Shown in pieces: positions 42,607 through 51,225 of a DNA stretch of 64,000 nucleotides (position 1 is the first letter of the stretch; the number at the start of each line of letters is the position of its first letter). A program made the translations under genes and the position numbers. The notes below the pieces were generated by a model. The model saw nothing but the letters and a program-made list of their open reading frames with translations, ran no database searches and was not told where the DNA came from. The stretch is from Actinocorallia aurantiaca (GTDB lineage Bacteria; Actinomycetota; Actinomycetes; Streptosporangiales; Streptosporangiaceae): positions 434,001 to 498,000 of the forward strand of contig NZ_BAAATZ010000029.1 in assembly GCF_039533685.1 (NCBI RefSeq). Direction: 5' to 3'.

Positions 42607-43421
42607 GGTGCTGCCTCCGGGGGTGTGCGGATGTGCGCGTCGTCTTGTTCGTCGTGCCGTTGGCCGGTGTGTTCCCGGTGCTCCTCGGGGCGGTGTTCCG
42701 TTCCGGTGGGCGCCTTGGCCGAAGGATCGTCGGAGTCGTGGTGGCGGGTGGTGCGGGTGAGGATCAGGAAGGGGACGAGCGCCAGGAGGGACAGCAGGAC
42801 GGGGGCGCCGGGGGGCAGGAAGGGGGTGGCGGCCACGGCGATGAGGGCGCCGAGCAGGGCGGTGCGGCGGGTGGGGCGGTCGGCCAGGGCGGGCAGGAGC
42901 AGGGCCAGGAGGACGGCGGGGAAGGCCGCGTCCAGGCCGAGGGCGTTGACGTCGCCGATGGCGTGGGCGGCCAGGGCGCCCAGCGCGACGGAGGCGTTCC
43001 ATACGACGAACAGGGCCGTCCCGCACAGCCAGTAGGTCGCGCGGCGGCGGGCGGGGTCTTCGTGGCGCAGGGTGAAGGCGATGGTCTCGTCGGTCATGAG
43101 GTGGGAGCCCAGGAGGCGGGCCCAGCGGGGGCCGGACAGGACGTCGGCGACGGCCAGCCCGAAGGGCAGGTGGCGGGCGTTGAGGATCAGGCCGGTGGTG
43201 ACGGCGGCCAGCGGCGCGCCTCCGGCGAGGGCGACGCCGATGGCGGCGAACTGGGCTCCTCCGGCGAACACCAGCAGGGACATGGCGACCGGTACCCACA
43301 GGGGCAGGCCGCCGGAGACGGCGAGGGCGCCGAAGGACGCGCCGACCAGGGCGTCGGCGACGCAGACCAGGGCGATGTCGCGGAGGGTCGCCCGACCGGG
43401 TGTTCGCCAGAACGAACTCAT
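42603..43421 (-). CDS. azlC: AzlC family permease
   Basis: A 272-residue transporter of the AzlC/LIV-E family. Signatures: ALVGASFGALAVSGGLPLWV, SLLVFAGGAQFAAIGVALAG and NARHLPFGLAVADVL, with SHLMTDETIAFTLRHEDP near residue 105. The last ~45 residues are a hydrophilic His/Asp/Glu-rich tail (HHDSDDPSAKAPTGTEHRP), longer than usual. Divergent from an XRE-cupin regulator, a common partnership for AzlCD. The substrate is probably a branched-chain amino acid or related compound. Confidence 0.9.
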   Translation of the reverse strand: MSSFWRTPGRATLRDIALVCVADALVGASFGALAVSGGLPLWVPVAMSLLVFAGGAQFAAIGVALAGGAPLAAVTTGLILNARHLPFGLAVADVLSGPRWARLLGSHLMTDETIAFTLRHEDPARRRATYWLCGTALFVVWNASVALGALAAHAIGDVNALGLDAAFPAVLLALLLPALADRPTRRTALLGALIAVAATPFLPPGAPVLLSLLALVPFLILTRTTRHHDSDDPSAKAPTGTEHRPEEHREHTGQRHDEQDDAHIRTPPEAAP

Positions 43422-43448
43422 GTCCACTAGGATGAACACCAGAGCCGG

Positions 43449-43464
43449 GTTCGTCAAATCGAAC
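43449..43464. promoter_or_regulatory. Inverted repeat between azlC and the XRE regulator
   Basis: GTTCG (43449-43453) and CGAAC (43460-43464) flank TCAAAT, midway between the divergent genes. Likely operator of the XRE-cupin protein. Confidence 0.4.
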
Positions 43465-43499
43465 GAAAGGACTTCTGGAGCGAACATGGAGCGAACACC

Positions 43500-44081
43500 G
43501 TGACGCACAGCCCCGCGAACGCCGCCCCCTCCCCCGCCGGGGTCATCCAGACGATCGCCTCGGCCGTCCGCCGCGAGCGCGAACGCGCCGGGCTGACCCT
43601 CACCGAGCTGGCCCGCCGCGCCGGCCTGGCCAAGTCCACGCTCTCCCAGCTGGAGTCGGGCTCGGGCAATCCCAGCGTGGAGACGCTGTGGGCGCTGGGC
43701 ATGGCGCTCGGGGTGCCCTTCAGCCGCCTGGTGGAGCCGGACGCCCCCCGCACCCGTCTCATCCGCGCCGGGCAGGGCCCCGCCACCCGTTCCCAGGAGT
43801 CGGACTACACCGCCGCCCTGCTCGCCTCCTGCCCGCCCGGCGCGCGCCGCGACCTCTACCGCATCACCGCCGAGCCGGGCCCGCCCCTGGACTCCCGCCC
43901 CCACCAGGCGGGCACCGTCGAGCACGTCGTCCTCAGCACCGGCCGCGCCCTGGCGGGCCCCGCGGAGTCCCCCGTGGAGCTCCACCCGGGCGACTACCTC
44001 ACCTACCCCGGCGACGCCCCCCACACCTTCGCCGCGCTCTCTCCCGGCACCACCGCGGTCTTCGCGATGGAGCACCCCTGA
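43500..44081 (+). CDS. XRE-family regulator with cupin sensor domain
   Basis: A 193-residue two-domain regulator. Residues ~18-75 are an HTH_3 (RERERAGLTLTELARRAGLA, KSTLSQLESGSGNPSVETLW). Residues ~120-190 are a cupin (GTVEHVVLSTGRALAGP, VELHPGDYLTYPGDAPHTF) that likely senses a small ligand. Such regulators often control AzlCD exporters and amino-acid metabolism, which fits its divergent neighbour. GTG 43500 has GGAGCG upstream. Confidence 0.9.
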   Translation: MTHSPANAAPSPAGVIQTIASAVRRERERAGLTLTELARRAGLAKSTLSQLESGSGNPSVETLWALGMALGVPFSRLVEPDAPRTRLIRAGQGPATRSQESDYTAALLASCPPGARRDLYRITAEPGPPLDSRPHQAGTVEHVVLSTGRALAGPAESPVELHPGDYLTYPGDAPHTFAALSPGTTAVFAMEHP

Positions 44082-44232
44082 ACGGAGCGAGAGCACGAAC
44101 GCCGGCGCGCCCCCCTGCCGGTCAGTGGATCGACGCAGCCGCCCAGTAGCGGCCCCCGCGTGCTCCGCCTGCTTCTGGCGCGCATCCTGCGCAGGTGCGT
44201 CCGCGTGAGGCGGCAGGGCCCGCGCGGGCCGG

Positions 44233-44643
44233 TCAGGTGATGGCGATGGTGCCCTGGGCGACCGCGCACAGGGTCTGGGAGCCTTCGGCGTCGATGGTGG
44301 ACAGGTCGCAGCGGCAGACCACGCGGGTGCGGCCGGCGCGCACCACCCGGGCGTGGGCGCGCAGGGTGCGGCCGTCGGCGGGGCGCAGGTAGTCGATGGT
44401 GAACCCGGAGGTGATGACTCCGGCTCCCGCGACGGCCCCGGCGGCGAAGGTCAGGGCGTTGTCCGCGGCGTAGCCGAGCACGCCGCCGTGCAGGACGCCG
44501 TTCTGCTGGCGCAACTCGTCCTGGATGTCCAGTTCCAGGGTCGCCTGACCGTCGCCGAACGCGGTGATGCGGGCGCCGAGCAGCACGCTGAAGGGCTGGG
44601 CGGCCAGGACCTTCTGGGCGAACGCGAGATCGGGAATGTCCAT
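44233..44643 (-). CDS. PaaI-family hotdog thioesterase
   Basis: A 136-residue single hotdog domain that probably hydrolyses acyl- or aryl-CoA thioesters. Signature residues: QQNGVLHGGVLGYAADNALT (Asn/His-Gly-Gly and the helix Asp), and ITSGFTIDYLRPADGRTLRA, then VVRAGRTRVVCRCDL. ATG 44643 is five bases from a 13-bp inverted repeat shared with a divergent MarR regulator, which is likely its repressor. Confidence 0.88.
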   Translation of the reverse strand: MDIPDLAFAQKVLAAQPFSVLLGARITAFGDGQATLELDIQDELRQQNGVLHGGVLGYAADNALTFAAGAVAGAGVITSGFTIDYLRPADGRTLRAHARVVRAGRTRVVCRCDLSTIDAEGSQTLCAVAQGTIAIT

Positions 44644-44647
44644 GTCA

Positions 44648-44677
44648 CATCCTCACTTCATATGTGAAGTGAGGATG
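44648..44677. promoter_or_regulatory. 13-bp perfect inverted repeat, MarR operator candidate
   Basis: CATCCTCACTTCA (44648-44660) and TGAAGTGAGGATG (44665-44677) flank TATG. It begins 5 bp before the thioesterase ATG and 34 bp before marR, so bound protein would block both genes. Confidence 0.7.
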
Positions 44678-44710
44678 GCCTCCCCCGGCCGCGTCTGTCA
44701 ACATCGACCC

Positions 44711-45136
44711 ATGCCCGAACCCGACCAGCGCCTCTTCTTCCTGCTCCAGCGCGCCGCCCACCGGCTGCGCCTGGACGCCGACCGCCGCTGCCTGGCCGTG
44801 GCCGGGATCACCACCGCCCAGCTCGGCGCGCTGTTCGCGGTCCGCGACCGGCCGGGCGTCACCCAGCGGCAGCTCGCGGGCGTCCTGGGCCTGCGCGAGT
44901 CGGCGGTCACCTCCCTCGTCGCCCGCCTGGCCGCCGCCGGCCTCCTCACCCGCGGCGCCCACCCCAGCGAGCACCGGGCGGTGGTGCTGGAGCTGTCGGA
45001 CGGCGGCCTGGCCGCCCTGCGCGCCGCCCAGCCGGAGATCGACCGCTTCAACGCCGAACTGCGGGCCGTCCTGGGCGACGAGGACTTCACCCGGACGCTC
45101 GCGGCCCTGCGCACTCTCGCCTACGACGACGCCTGA
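44711..45136 (+). CDS. MarR-family regulator
   Basis: A 141-residue winged-helix regulator. Features: LFFLLQRAAHRLRLDADRRC dimer helix, ITTAQLGALFAVRDRPGVTQ, the recognition helix region LRESAVTSLVARLAAAGLLT, and the wing HPSEHRAVVLELSDGG. Divergent from a thioesterase with a shared palindrome, so it probably represses that gene and responds to an aromatic or acyl ligand. Confidence 0.9.
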   Translation: MPEPDQRLFFLLQRAAHRLRLDADRRCLAVAGITTAQLGALFAVRDRPGVTQRQLAGVLGLRESAVTSLVARLAAAGLLTRGAHPSEHRAVVLELSDGGLAALRAAQPEIDRFNAELRAVLGDEDFTRTLAALRTLAYDDA

Positions 45137-45218
45137 AGTTCCATCCCACCTCATCACCGACATTTCGTCTCTAGGGCCCCGGTTGTGGCCCTAAGATCTT
45201 GCGCCGGGGGTGGTTTCC

Positions 45219-45788
45219 GTGGGAGCACACGCACGTCGGCGTCCCGTCACCGCGAAGGCCGCGGGGGCGGCCGCCGTCCTGGCCGCGGCCGGGCTTTCGG
45301 TGGTGCTGCTGGGCACCGACGGCGACTCCGAGGCGCCCGCGGACGCCGGCGAGATCCGCACCCTGGCGCCCGCGACGGTGTCGGTCTCCCCCGACGACGG
45401 CCACGGCGACCCGACGCAGCCGGAGATCTCCGCAAAACCGGTCACGGCGGTTCCCAAGCCGACCGTCACCACGGCGAGCCCCACGCCCACCCGCAGCAAG
45501 ACGGCCCCTCCGGCCGCCCCGAGCGCGGCGCCCACGACGAACGAGCCCGCCGCCCCTGTCGTCCCCGGCGTGGTGGGACTGACCGTCGAGCAGGCCGCGG
45601 TGACGCTCGCGGCCGCCGGTTACGGCCACGAGGTGGTCTGCCAGGACGGCTTCCCCACCGGCCGGGTCGCCTCCCAGCAGCCGGCGGCCGGGCAGCAGTG
45701 GTCCCGGGGCGGGCGGGTTGCCCTGTTCGTCCCGCAAGGGCGCTGCCGGTCCGACCGGCCCGGCCGCCCCTGGGACGACGACGACTGA
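45219..45788 (+). CDS. Membrane-anchored PASTA-domain protein
   Basis: A ~189-residue protein with an N-terminal membrane or signal segment (AKAAGAAAVLAAAGLSVVLLG). A long Pro/Thr/Ser/Ala linker follows (~residues 40-112). The single C-terminal PASTA domain has VPGVVGLTVEQAAVTLAAAG, then GRVASQQPAAGQQWSRGG. PASTA domains bind cell-wall muropeptides or mediate envelope interactions, so a wall-associated role is likely. There is no kinase domain. GTG 45219 has GGGGTGG 5 nt upstream; GTG 45210 adds three residues. Confidence 0.75.
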   Translation: MGAHARRRPVTAKAAGAAAVLAAAGLSVVLLGTDGDSEAPADAGEIRTLAPATVSVSPDDGHGDPTQPEISAKPVTAVPKPTVTTASPTPTRSKTAPPAAPSAAPTTNEPAAPVVPGVVGLTVEQAAVTLAAAGYGHEVVCQDGFPTGRVASQQPAAGQQWSRGGRVALFVPQGRCRSDRPGRPWDDDD

Positions 45789-45820
45789 CCCGCCGCCCTC
45801 CGGTCGGTTACATTCCCTTC

Positions 45821-46843
45821 ATGCGCCCCACCCGGCTCGTTCCCCTGACCGTCGAGAACTCCACCGGCCGCTACGCCGACCTCATCCGGGCCAAGACCGG
45901 CACCGGACAGCTGTCGCCGGGCACCGCCGAGATCTACGTCCGCGACGTCCTGACGTTCTGCGAGATGGCGGGACCGCACCGCGTGCTGGACGAGCTGACG
46001 GGCGAGGACATCGACGAGGTCCTGCTGGCCTTCGCCCGCAAACCCGACGGGCGGCGCCGCGTCCCCGCCGCCGCCTCCGCGCCGCAGAGCGCCGCCTCCC
46101 AGTCGCGTTTCCGCCGCTCCCTGACGGTGTTCTTCCGCCACGCGGTCCTGTCGGGGTGGGTGCAGCTCGACCCGATGCCGGCCGCCACCGTCCGCGCCCG
46201 CGAGCGCGGCGGGCTGCGCACCGAGCGCCGCGCCCTGACCCGCGAGCAGGCGGGCGGCCTCATCACCGCGGCCCGCTCCCTGGCCGACGACCCTCCGGAC
46301 GCCGCCCGCCGCGACGACCAGCGCACCGAGCTGCGCGACGCCCTCGTGGTGGTCATGCTCGCCACGCTCGGCCCCCGCGTCTCGGAGCTGGTCGGCGCGG
46401 ACCTGGAGCACTTCTTCACCAGCGACGGCGTCCGCTACTGGCGGGTCCTGGGCAAGGGCGGCCGCACCCGCGACCTGCCGCTTCCCCCGCCCGTCGCCGC
46501 GCTCCTGGACGCCTACACCGCCGAGGGCCGCCCCCGCCTGGACCGCGGCCGCGAGGGCCGCGCGCTGCTGCTGTCCTGGCGGGGGCGGCGCCTGGCGCGC
46601 GGCGACGTCCAGCCCGTCATCGACCGCGTCCTGCGCCGGGTCGCCCCCGCCGACCGCCGCGCCGTCACCCCTCACGGCCTGCGCCACACCACCGCCACCC
46701 ACCTGCTGGCCGCGGCCACCGACCTGGACGCCGTGCGCCGCGTCCTGGGCCATTCCGACCTGTCGACCCTCACCCGCTACCGCGACGCCCTGCCCGGCGA
46801 GCTGGAGGCCGCCATGCGCGTCCACCCCCTCCTGCCGCCCTGA
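45821..46843 (+). CDS. Tyrosine recombinase / XerC-like integrase
   Basis: A 340-residue site-specific recombinase. The N-terminal SAM-like domain (SPGTAEIYVRDVLTFCEMAG) is followed by a catalytic domain with all key residues: Arg in LGPRVSELVG, Lys in LGKGGRTRDLPLP, His-x-x-Arg in HGLRHTTATHLL, His in LGHSDLST and Tyr in TLTRYRDALPG. It stands alone, with no phage or plasmid genes beside it. TACATT lies ~10 nt before the ATG, so the mRNA may be leaderless. It is a chromosomal recombinase of unknown target; XerC/D-type dimer resolution is possible but not shown. Confidence 0.85.
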   Translation: MRPTRLVPLTVENSTGRYADLIRAKTGTGQLSPGTAEIYVRDVLTFCEMAGPHRVLDELTGEDIDEVLLAFARKPDGRRRVPAAASAPQSAASQSRFRRSLTVFFRHAVLSGWVQLDPMPAATVRARERGGLRTERRALTREQAGGLITAARSLADDPPDAARRDDQRTELRDALVVVMLATLGPRVSELVGADLEHFFTSDGVRYWRVLGKGGRTRDLPLPPPVAALLDAYTAEGRPRLDRGREGRALLLSWRGRRLARGDVQPVIDRVLRRVAPADRRAVTPHGLRHTTATHLLAAATDLDAVRRVLGHSDLSTLTRYRDALPGELEAAMRVHPLLPP

Positions 46844-46884
46844 CCCGCGAGCGGACGGGCCCGCGGAGCGCCCGCCGAAGGCGC

Positions 46885-47466
46885 TCAGCCGGTGAAGGCC
46901 TCGATGAGGGACCACACGGCCAGGCCCGCCATGCACAGCCCGCCGAGCCGCTGGACGGTCTTCAACGGCACGCGCCGGACGATGAGCCGGCCGGCCAGCA
47001 GGGCCAGCGCGGAGACGGACATGAGGGCGGCGGCCGAGCCGATCGCGGTGGGCAGCAGCCCGTTGGACGCGGAGAGGTTGGCGGTGGTGATCTGGGTGAG
47101 GTCGCCCCATTCGCTGATGAACACGGCGGTGAACGCGGTGGAGAAGACGGGCCAGAAGCCGGTCAGGGCCCTGACGCCGCCCTCCTCGCCGTCCTCGTCC
47201 CCGCCGCGCAGCAGCATGAACGCGCCGAAGGCGAAGAGCGAGGCGGAGACGAGCTTGACCGCCGTGTTGGGCAGCAGGCCGATCAGCCCGCCGACGCCCA
47301 CCGCGATGGCGACGTGCACGAGGAACGCGGTGGAGGCGCCCAGCCACACGTACAGGGGGCGCATGCGGGTGCCCATGGCCAGGGACGCGAACATCGTCTT
47401 GTCGGGGAGCTCGGCGAGGAAGATCAGCCCGAAGGCCGTGAGGATCGCCAGGGGGTCGAGGGACAT
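46885..47466 (-). CDS. GDT1/TMEM165 (UPF0016) family cation transporter
   Basis: A 193-residue membrane protein with two copies of the family motif: FLAELPDKTMFASLAMGTR near residue 20 and FISEWGDLTQITTANLSA near residue 120. The acidic residues in each E-x-(G)-D-(K/L)-T form the Mn2+/Ca2+ site. Between them is an acidic loop (GGDEDGEEGG). Members exchange Mn2+ or Ca2+ for protons and protect from manganese excess. No manganese riboswitch could be recognised upstream. Confidence 0.88.
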   Translation of the reverse strand: MSLDPLAILTAFGLIFLAELPDKTMFASLAMGTRMRPLYVWLGASTAFLVHVAIAVGVGGLIGLLPNTAVKLVSASLFAFGAFMLLRGGDEDGEEGGVRALTGFWPVFSTAFTAVFISEWGDLTQITTANLSASNGLLPTAIGSAAALMSVSALALLAGRLIVRRVPLKTVQRLGGLCMAGLAVWSLIEAFTG

Positions 47467-47763
47467 GCCGGTCGGCTTTCTGCTCGGAGCCGGGCCCCGC
47501 AGGTCCACGAAGTCGCCCGTTTCACGGATGAGGACCGCTCGGCCCGGCATGACGGACCGGCACCGCGCCGGGAGGCGCGGCACCGTTCATGCCTTGGCCG
47601 AAGGTCTCGTCCATCGCGCCCCTTGTTCAGGGCCGCGACCCGGCGACCGGGACATCCGAGGACGTCCAGTATGTCGATCAGCCGGCGGGGTGGGACTACT
47701 CCCCTTCGCTGCCTGCCAGGGTAGCCGATGATCCCGCCTGGACGGGCCTCCGGGGGCGTCCCC

Positions 47764-48726
47764 TCACAGGCGGTGCCGAAGGCCCAGCTCCTGCGGATAG
47801 GGGTCCAGGTAGGTCTGGCCGACCACGTACGGCAGCTCCTCGCCCAGGGCGTGGTGGCGCAGCAGCGCCACCGGCAGGCTCAGCGGCACCCGCCCCGCCT
47901 CGAACTCGCCGATCGTCTCCACCAGGTCGTGGCGGCGCGGCCCGTTCAGGCGGGCGGTCAGCAGGCTGAACACGTGCTGCAGGGCGTTGACGTGGCGGCC
48001 CCGGGAGGGGCGGACGCCCAGCGCCCGCGTGAACACCCGCCGGTAGGCCAGTGCGGTCTCCTCCCGGGGCGCGGTGCCCGCCCGCGCCACGATCCGGCCG
48101 CTCTCCCGGTAGGCCTCCGGTTCGTGCGCCATGATCTGCAGCTTGTGCCGGCTGTGGAAGGCCACCAGGTCGCCCGCGCGCCACCCGCCGGCCAGCAGTT
48201 CCCGCAGCCGGGCGTGCGCGAAGATCCGCTCCACGAAGTGCTCGCGCAGCACCGGGTCGTTCAGCCGCCCCTCCTCCTCCACCGGGAGGTCGGGTCGGGC
48301 GTCCGTCAGCGCCGCGGCGAACGCGCCCCGCCCCCGGTGGTCGACGGGCTGGCCGTCGGTGCGCTCCCCGGGCAGGCCGGCGCTGTAGCGCGGCACGCCG
48401 AACAGCCCGCACGAGGGCGAGCGGGCCTTGAACACGAACCCGTCCAGCTCCTCCCACGAAGGCGCCGTCCGTCCGGTCAGCTCGGCGACCGCTCCCGAGT
48501 GGTCGGCGGTGCCGTCCTTGGCGGCCAGTCTCCCGTCGCTGAGCAGCCGCACCATCGGCCGCGGCGCCCCCAGCCCGATCTCCATCTCGGGGCAGACCGG
48601 CTCCCAGGACACGTACCGGGCGAGTTCGTCGGTGAGGAACCGGCACCTGCTGTGCCCGCCGTTGTAGCGCACGGGACTGCCCAGCAGGCACCCCGAGACC
48701 CCCACCCGCGGCCGGACGACGTCCAT
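47764..48726 (-). CDS. DUF523-DUF1722 fusion protein (YbgA-like)
   Basis: A 320-residue two-domain protein. Residues 1-~150 are DUF523: RVGVSGCLLGSPVRYNGGHS, WEPVCPEMEIGLGAPRPMVR, FKARSPSCGLFGVPRYS, with conserved Cys residues. Residues ~165-320 are DUF1722: LVAFHSRHKLQIMAHEPEAY and LQHVFSLLTARL. The function is unknown; the fusion is often found next to photolyase genes, as here, where it is divergent from one. The two may share light or stress regulation. Confidence 0.88.
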   Translation of the reverse strand: MDVVRPRVGVSGCLLGSPVRYNGGHSRCRFLTDELARYVSWEPVCPEMEIGLGAPRPMVRLLSDGRLAAKDGTADHSGAVAELTGRTAPSWEELDGFVFKARSPSCGLFGVPRYSAGLPGERTDGQPVDHRGRGAFAAALTDARPDLPVEEEGRLNDPVLREHFVERIFAHARLRELLAGGWRAGDLVAFHSRHKLQIMAHEPEAYRESGRIVARAGTAPREETALAYRRVFTRALGVRPSRGRHVNALQHVFSLLTARLNGPRRHDLVETIGEFEAGRVPLSLPVALLRHHALGEELPYVVGQTYLDPYPQELGLRHRL

Positions 48727-48858
48727 GGCTCCCCCCTTCCAGCCTTCATAGCCCCCGTCCGGGGCGCATCTCCACCAACGGAACCCCAAAACGAGCGCAT
48801 CCCTCCGGTAGGGCGACCCGGACGGGAAATACCTTGGGAGAGCCAAGGGGGGCGCCGT

Positions 48859-50175
48859 CTGAACACCTCGATCATGCTCTTCACCCGCGACCTGCGGGTC
48901 CACGACAACCCCGCGCTGCACGCCGCCGTGGCCGACGGCGATCACGTGGTCCCGGTGTTCGTGTGGGACGAGGCGATCCTGGCCGGGCCGATGGCGGTGC
49001 CCAACCGGCTGCGCTTTTTGTCCGAGAGCCTCGAAGACCTGCGCCGTACCCTGCGCTCCCTGGGCGGCGACCTGATCGTGCGGCGAGGCGAGGTCGCCGC
49101 CGTGGCGGGCGAGATCGCCGCCCGCACCGGGGCCCGCTCCCTCTTCATAGCCGACGACCACTCCGATCACGCCCGCCGCCGCCTCGCCGCGCTGCGCGAG
49201 CTGCCCCTGCGGGTCACGGCCACGCCCGGCCTGACCGTCGTGCCCCCCGGGGACCTCACCCCCTCCTCGGGCGGCGCCCTCTACCGGGTCTTCACCCCTT
49301 ACTGGCGGGCCTGGAGCGCCGTGCCGCGCGATCCGCTCCTGCCGCCGCCCGAACGGATCACCCTTCCTCCTGGCCTGGAGGCCGACACGCCGCCGGACCC
49401 TCCTACCTCAGGTCACTCCCCGGCTCTGCTGCCCGGCGGGGAGGACGAAGGGCGCCGCCGGCTCGCCGCCTGGGTCTCCGGCGGGCTCGCCGACTACGAC
49501 GACGAACGCAACGAACTCGCCCGCGACGGCACCTCCCGCCTCAGCGCCCACCTGCGCTTCGGCACCCTCTCGCCCCGGGAGGTCCTGCACGCCACCTCCG
49601 CCTGCGAGCCCTTCACCCGCCAGCTCGCCTGGCGCGACTTCCACTACCAGCTCGCCGCCGCCTTCCCCGACCTGAGCTGGCGCGACTACCGGCCCGGCAG
49701 GGTCGACTTCCGCGACGACCCCGACGCGCTGGAGGCGTGGTGCGGCGCCGAGACCGGCGTTCCCATCATCGACGCCGCCCAGCGCCAGCTCCACCACGAG
49801 GGGTTCATGCACAACCGCGCCCGCATGATCACCGCGTCGTTCCTCACCCGCGTCCTGCGCGTGGACTGGCGCCACGGCTACCGCCACTTCCGCGACTGGC
49901 TGGCCGACGGCGACATCCCCAACAACGCGGCCAACTGGCAGCGCCTGGCCGGCACCGGCAACGACCCGCGCCCCCGCACCCTCAGCCCCCTGCGCCAGGC
50001 CGCCCGCTTCGACCCCGACGGCTCCTACGTGCACCGCTGGCTGCCCGAGCTGGAGGCGCTGGAGGGCCTGGCCGCCCACCGGCCGTGGAAGGCCGAGCCC
50101 TCACTGCGCCGCACCCTGCGCTACCCCGCGCCGCTCATCGACCCCGACGAGCCGGTGCGGCGCCGCAGCCGGTGA
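48859..50175 (+). CDS. phr: Deoxyribodipyrimidine photolyase
   Basis: FAD-dependent, light-driven repair of UV pyrimidine dimers. The ~438 residues have the N-terminal antenna domain (TRDLRVHDNPALHAAV, VVPVFVWDEAILA). The C-terminal FAD domain has TSRLSAHLRFGTLSPREVLH, RQLAWRDFHYQLAAAFPD, IIDAAQRQLHHEGFMHNRAR and WRHGYRHFRDWLADGDIPNN, the CPD-photolyase core with its Trp chain. The natural N-terminus NTSIMLFTRDL appears to start at a CTG (48859), which has AAGGGGGG ~7 nt upstream. The first ATG (48874) would be five residues later and badly spaced. Confidence 0.9.
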   Translation: MNTSIMLFTRDLRVHDNPALHAAVADGDHVVPVFVWDEAILAGPMAVPNRLRFLSESLEDLRRTLRSLGGDLIVRRGEVAAVAGEIAARTGARSLFIADDHSDHARRRLAALRELPLRVTATPGLTVVPPGDLTPSSGGALYRVFTPYWRAWSAVPRDPLLPPPERITLPPGLEADTPPDPPTSGHSPALLPGGEDEGRRRLAAWVSGGLADYDDERNELARDGTSRLSAHLRFGTLSPREVLHATSACEPFTRQLAWRDFHYQLAAAFPDLSWRDYRPGRVDFRDDPDALEAWCGAETGVPIIDAAQRQLHHEGFMHNRARMITASFLTRVLRVDWRHGYRHFRDWLADGDIPNNAANWQRLAGTGNDPRPRTLSPLRQAARFDPDGSYVHRWLPELEALEGLAAHRPWKAEPSLRRTLRYPAPLIDPDEPVRRRSR

Positions 50176-50182
50176 GCGGGCT

Positions 50183-51163
50183 TCAGCGGGCGTACTCCGG
50201 CGTCATCGCACGCGCCAGCGCCAGGTGCGTCGCGGCCTCCTCCTCCCGTCCGCCGCGCTGCAGGGTGCGGCCGAGCAGGTAGCGGGTGTAGGAGTCGTCC
50301 GGCGCCTGGGCCACCAGCTCCCGCAGGGCCTTCTCGGCCCGGCCCAGCTGGGCCGAGGCGTAGTAGGCGCGGGCCGCGAGCATTCGCACGCCCCGGTCCC
50401 GGCCGTGGCCCTCCAGCAGCGGGCGCAGCAGCACCAGGGCGCCCAGCGGGTCGCGCCGCTCCAGCAGCGACTCGGCGTGCCGAAGCCGCTCGACCTCCTC
50501 GGGCACCGCCCGGTGCTCCCGGCGCGCGGCGTGGCGGACGAACTCCGCGACCGTCTCGGCGGGCTGGGCTCCGGCCAGGGCCTGCCCCCGCACCACGAGC
50601 GTCGGCGAGGTCGCGACCCCCATGGCCTTGCCGGTGAGCACCAGCTCCCGCACCAGGCCGTCGGCGGCTCCCTCGGCCAGCAGCCGCTCCCCGGCGGCGA
50701 ACCCCGCGCCGCGCGCGACGCTCCCCAGGACGCCGGGAGAGCCGATGTCGAGCGCGTCGACGAAGTGGGCCCGAAGAACCCCCTCGACGACGGCGTCCTG
50801 CAGCCGCGGCCCGCCCTCGGCCAGGGCCAGGGCGATCAGCCGGTGGGCGTCGTGGGGGTCGGCCCGCCACGCCGCGCCCCACCGCGGCCCCAGGCCTTCT
50901 TCCGCGGCGATGCGCGCCACCCGGTCGCGGTTGCCCTCCGGGGACAGGCCTGGCGCGCAGGCGGCCAGCGCCTCTCCGGCCGCGGGGTCGGCCAGGGCTT
51001 CTTGCAGGGGGACGGCCTGGGCGGGGGCGGTCGGGTCGATCCGGTAGGGGCGCCACACCACCTCGGCCTGCTCCCCGAGCCCGTTCGCGAGGGCTCGCTC
51101 CAGGCGCCGCTTGCCGATGTAGGCCCAGGGGCAGACCACGTCCGCCCAGATCTCGATACGCAT
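50183..51163 (-). CDS. DsbA/FrnE-family thioredoxin-fold protein with C-terminal TPR region
   Basis: A 326-residue protein. Residues 1-~210 are a FrnE-type DsbA fold: IEIWADVVCPWAYIGKRRLE with a single-Cys CPWAY active site, LRAHFVDALDIGSPGVLGSV, and TGKAMGVATSPTLVVRGQAL (cis-Pro region). Residues ~225-326 are helical TPR-like repeats (HAESLLERRDPLGALVLLRP, KALRELVAQAPDDSYTRYLL, GRTLQRGGREEEAATHLALA). The fusion may act as a disulfide isomerase or glutathione-S-transferase-like enzyme with a docking arm. Divergent from a TetR gene with three operators in between. Confidence 0.87.
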   Translation of the reverse strand: MRIEIWADVVCPWAYIGKRRLERALANGLGEQAEVVWRPYRIDPTAPAQAVPLQEALADPAAGEALAACAPGLSPEGNRDRVARIAAEEGLGPRWGAAWRADPHDAHRLIALALAEGGPRLQDAVVEGVLRAHFVDALDIGSPGVLGSVARGAGFAAGERLLAEGAADGLVRELVLTGKAMGVATSPTLVVRGQALAGAQPAETVAEFVRHAARREHRAVPEEVERLRHAESLLERRDPLGALVLLRPLLEGHGRDRGVRMLAARAYYASAQLGRAEKALRELVAQAPDDSYTRYLLGRTLQRGGREEEAATHLALARAMTPEYAR

Positions 51164-51177
51164 GCCCGCACATTAAG

Positions 51178-51225
51178 CGACAACCGTCGTTTAAGCAACA
51201 TGTGTTGTTTAAGCGACGGTCGTCG
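51178..51225. promoter_or_regulatory. Three phased 12-bp palindromes between frnE-like and tetR
   Basis: CGACAACCGTCG (51178-51189), CAACATGTGTTG (51196-51207) and CGACGGTCGTCG (51214-51225) are each imperfect palindromes, separated by two identical TTTAAG spacers, giving an exact 18-bp period. TATAGT (51226-51231) follows at -10 position for tetR, so repressor bound here would block both genes. Confidence 0.75.

Noticed and set aside
45821..46843. Second integrated element around the tyrosine recombinase
   Set aside because: No flanking direct repeats, tRNA target or mobile genes are seen; the recombinase appears to be a chromosomal single gene.
47467..47700. Manganese (yybP-ykoY) riboswitch upstream of the GDT1 gene
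   Set aside because: Such genes often have one, and a CATGCCGGG-like string is present, but the conserved core elements could not be lined up in the right order and strand.
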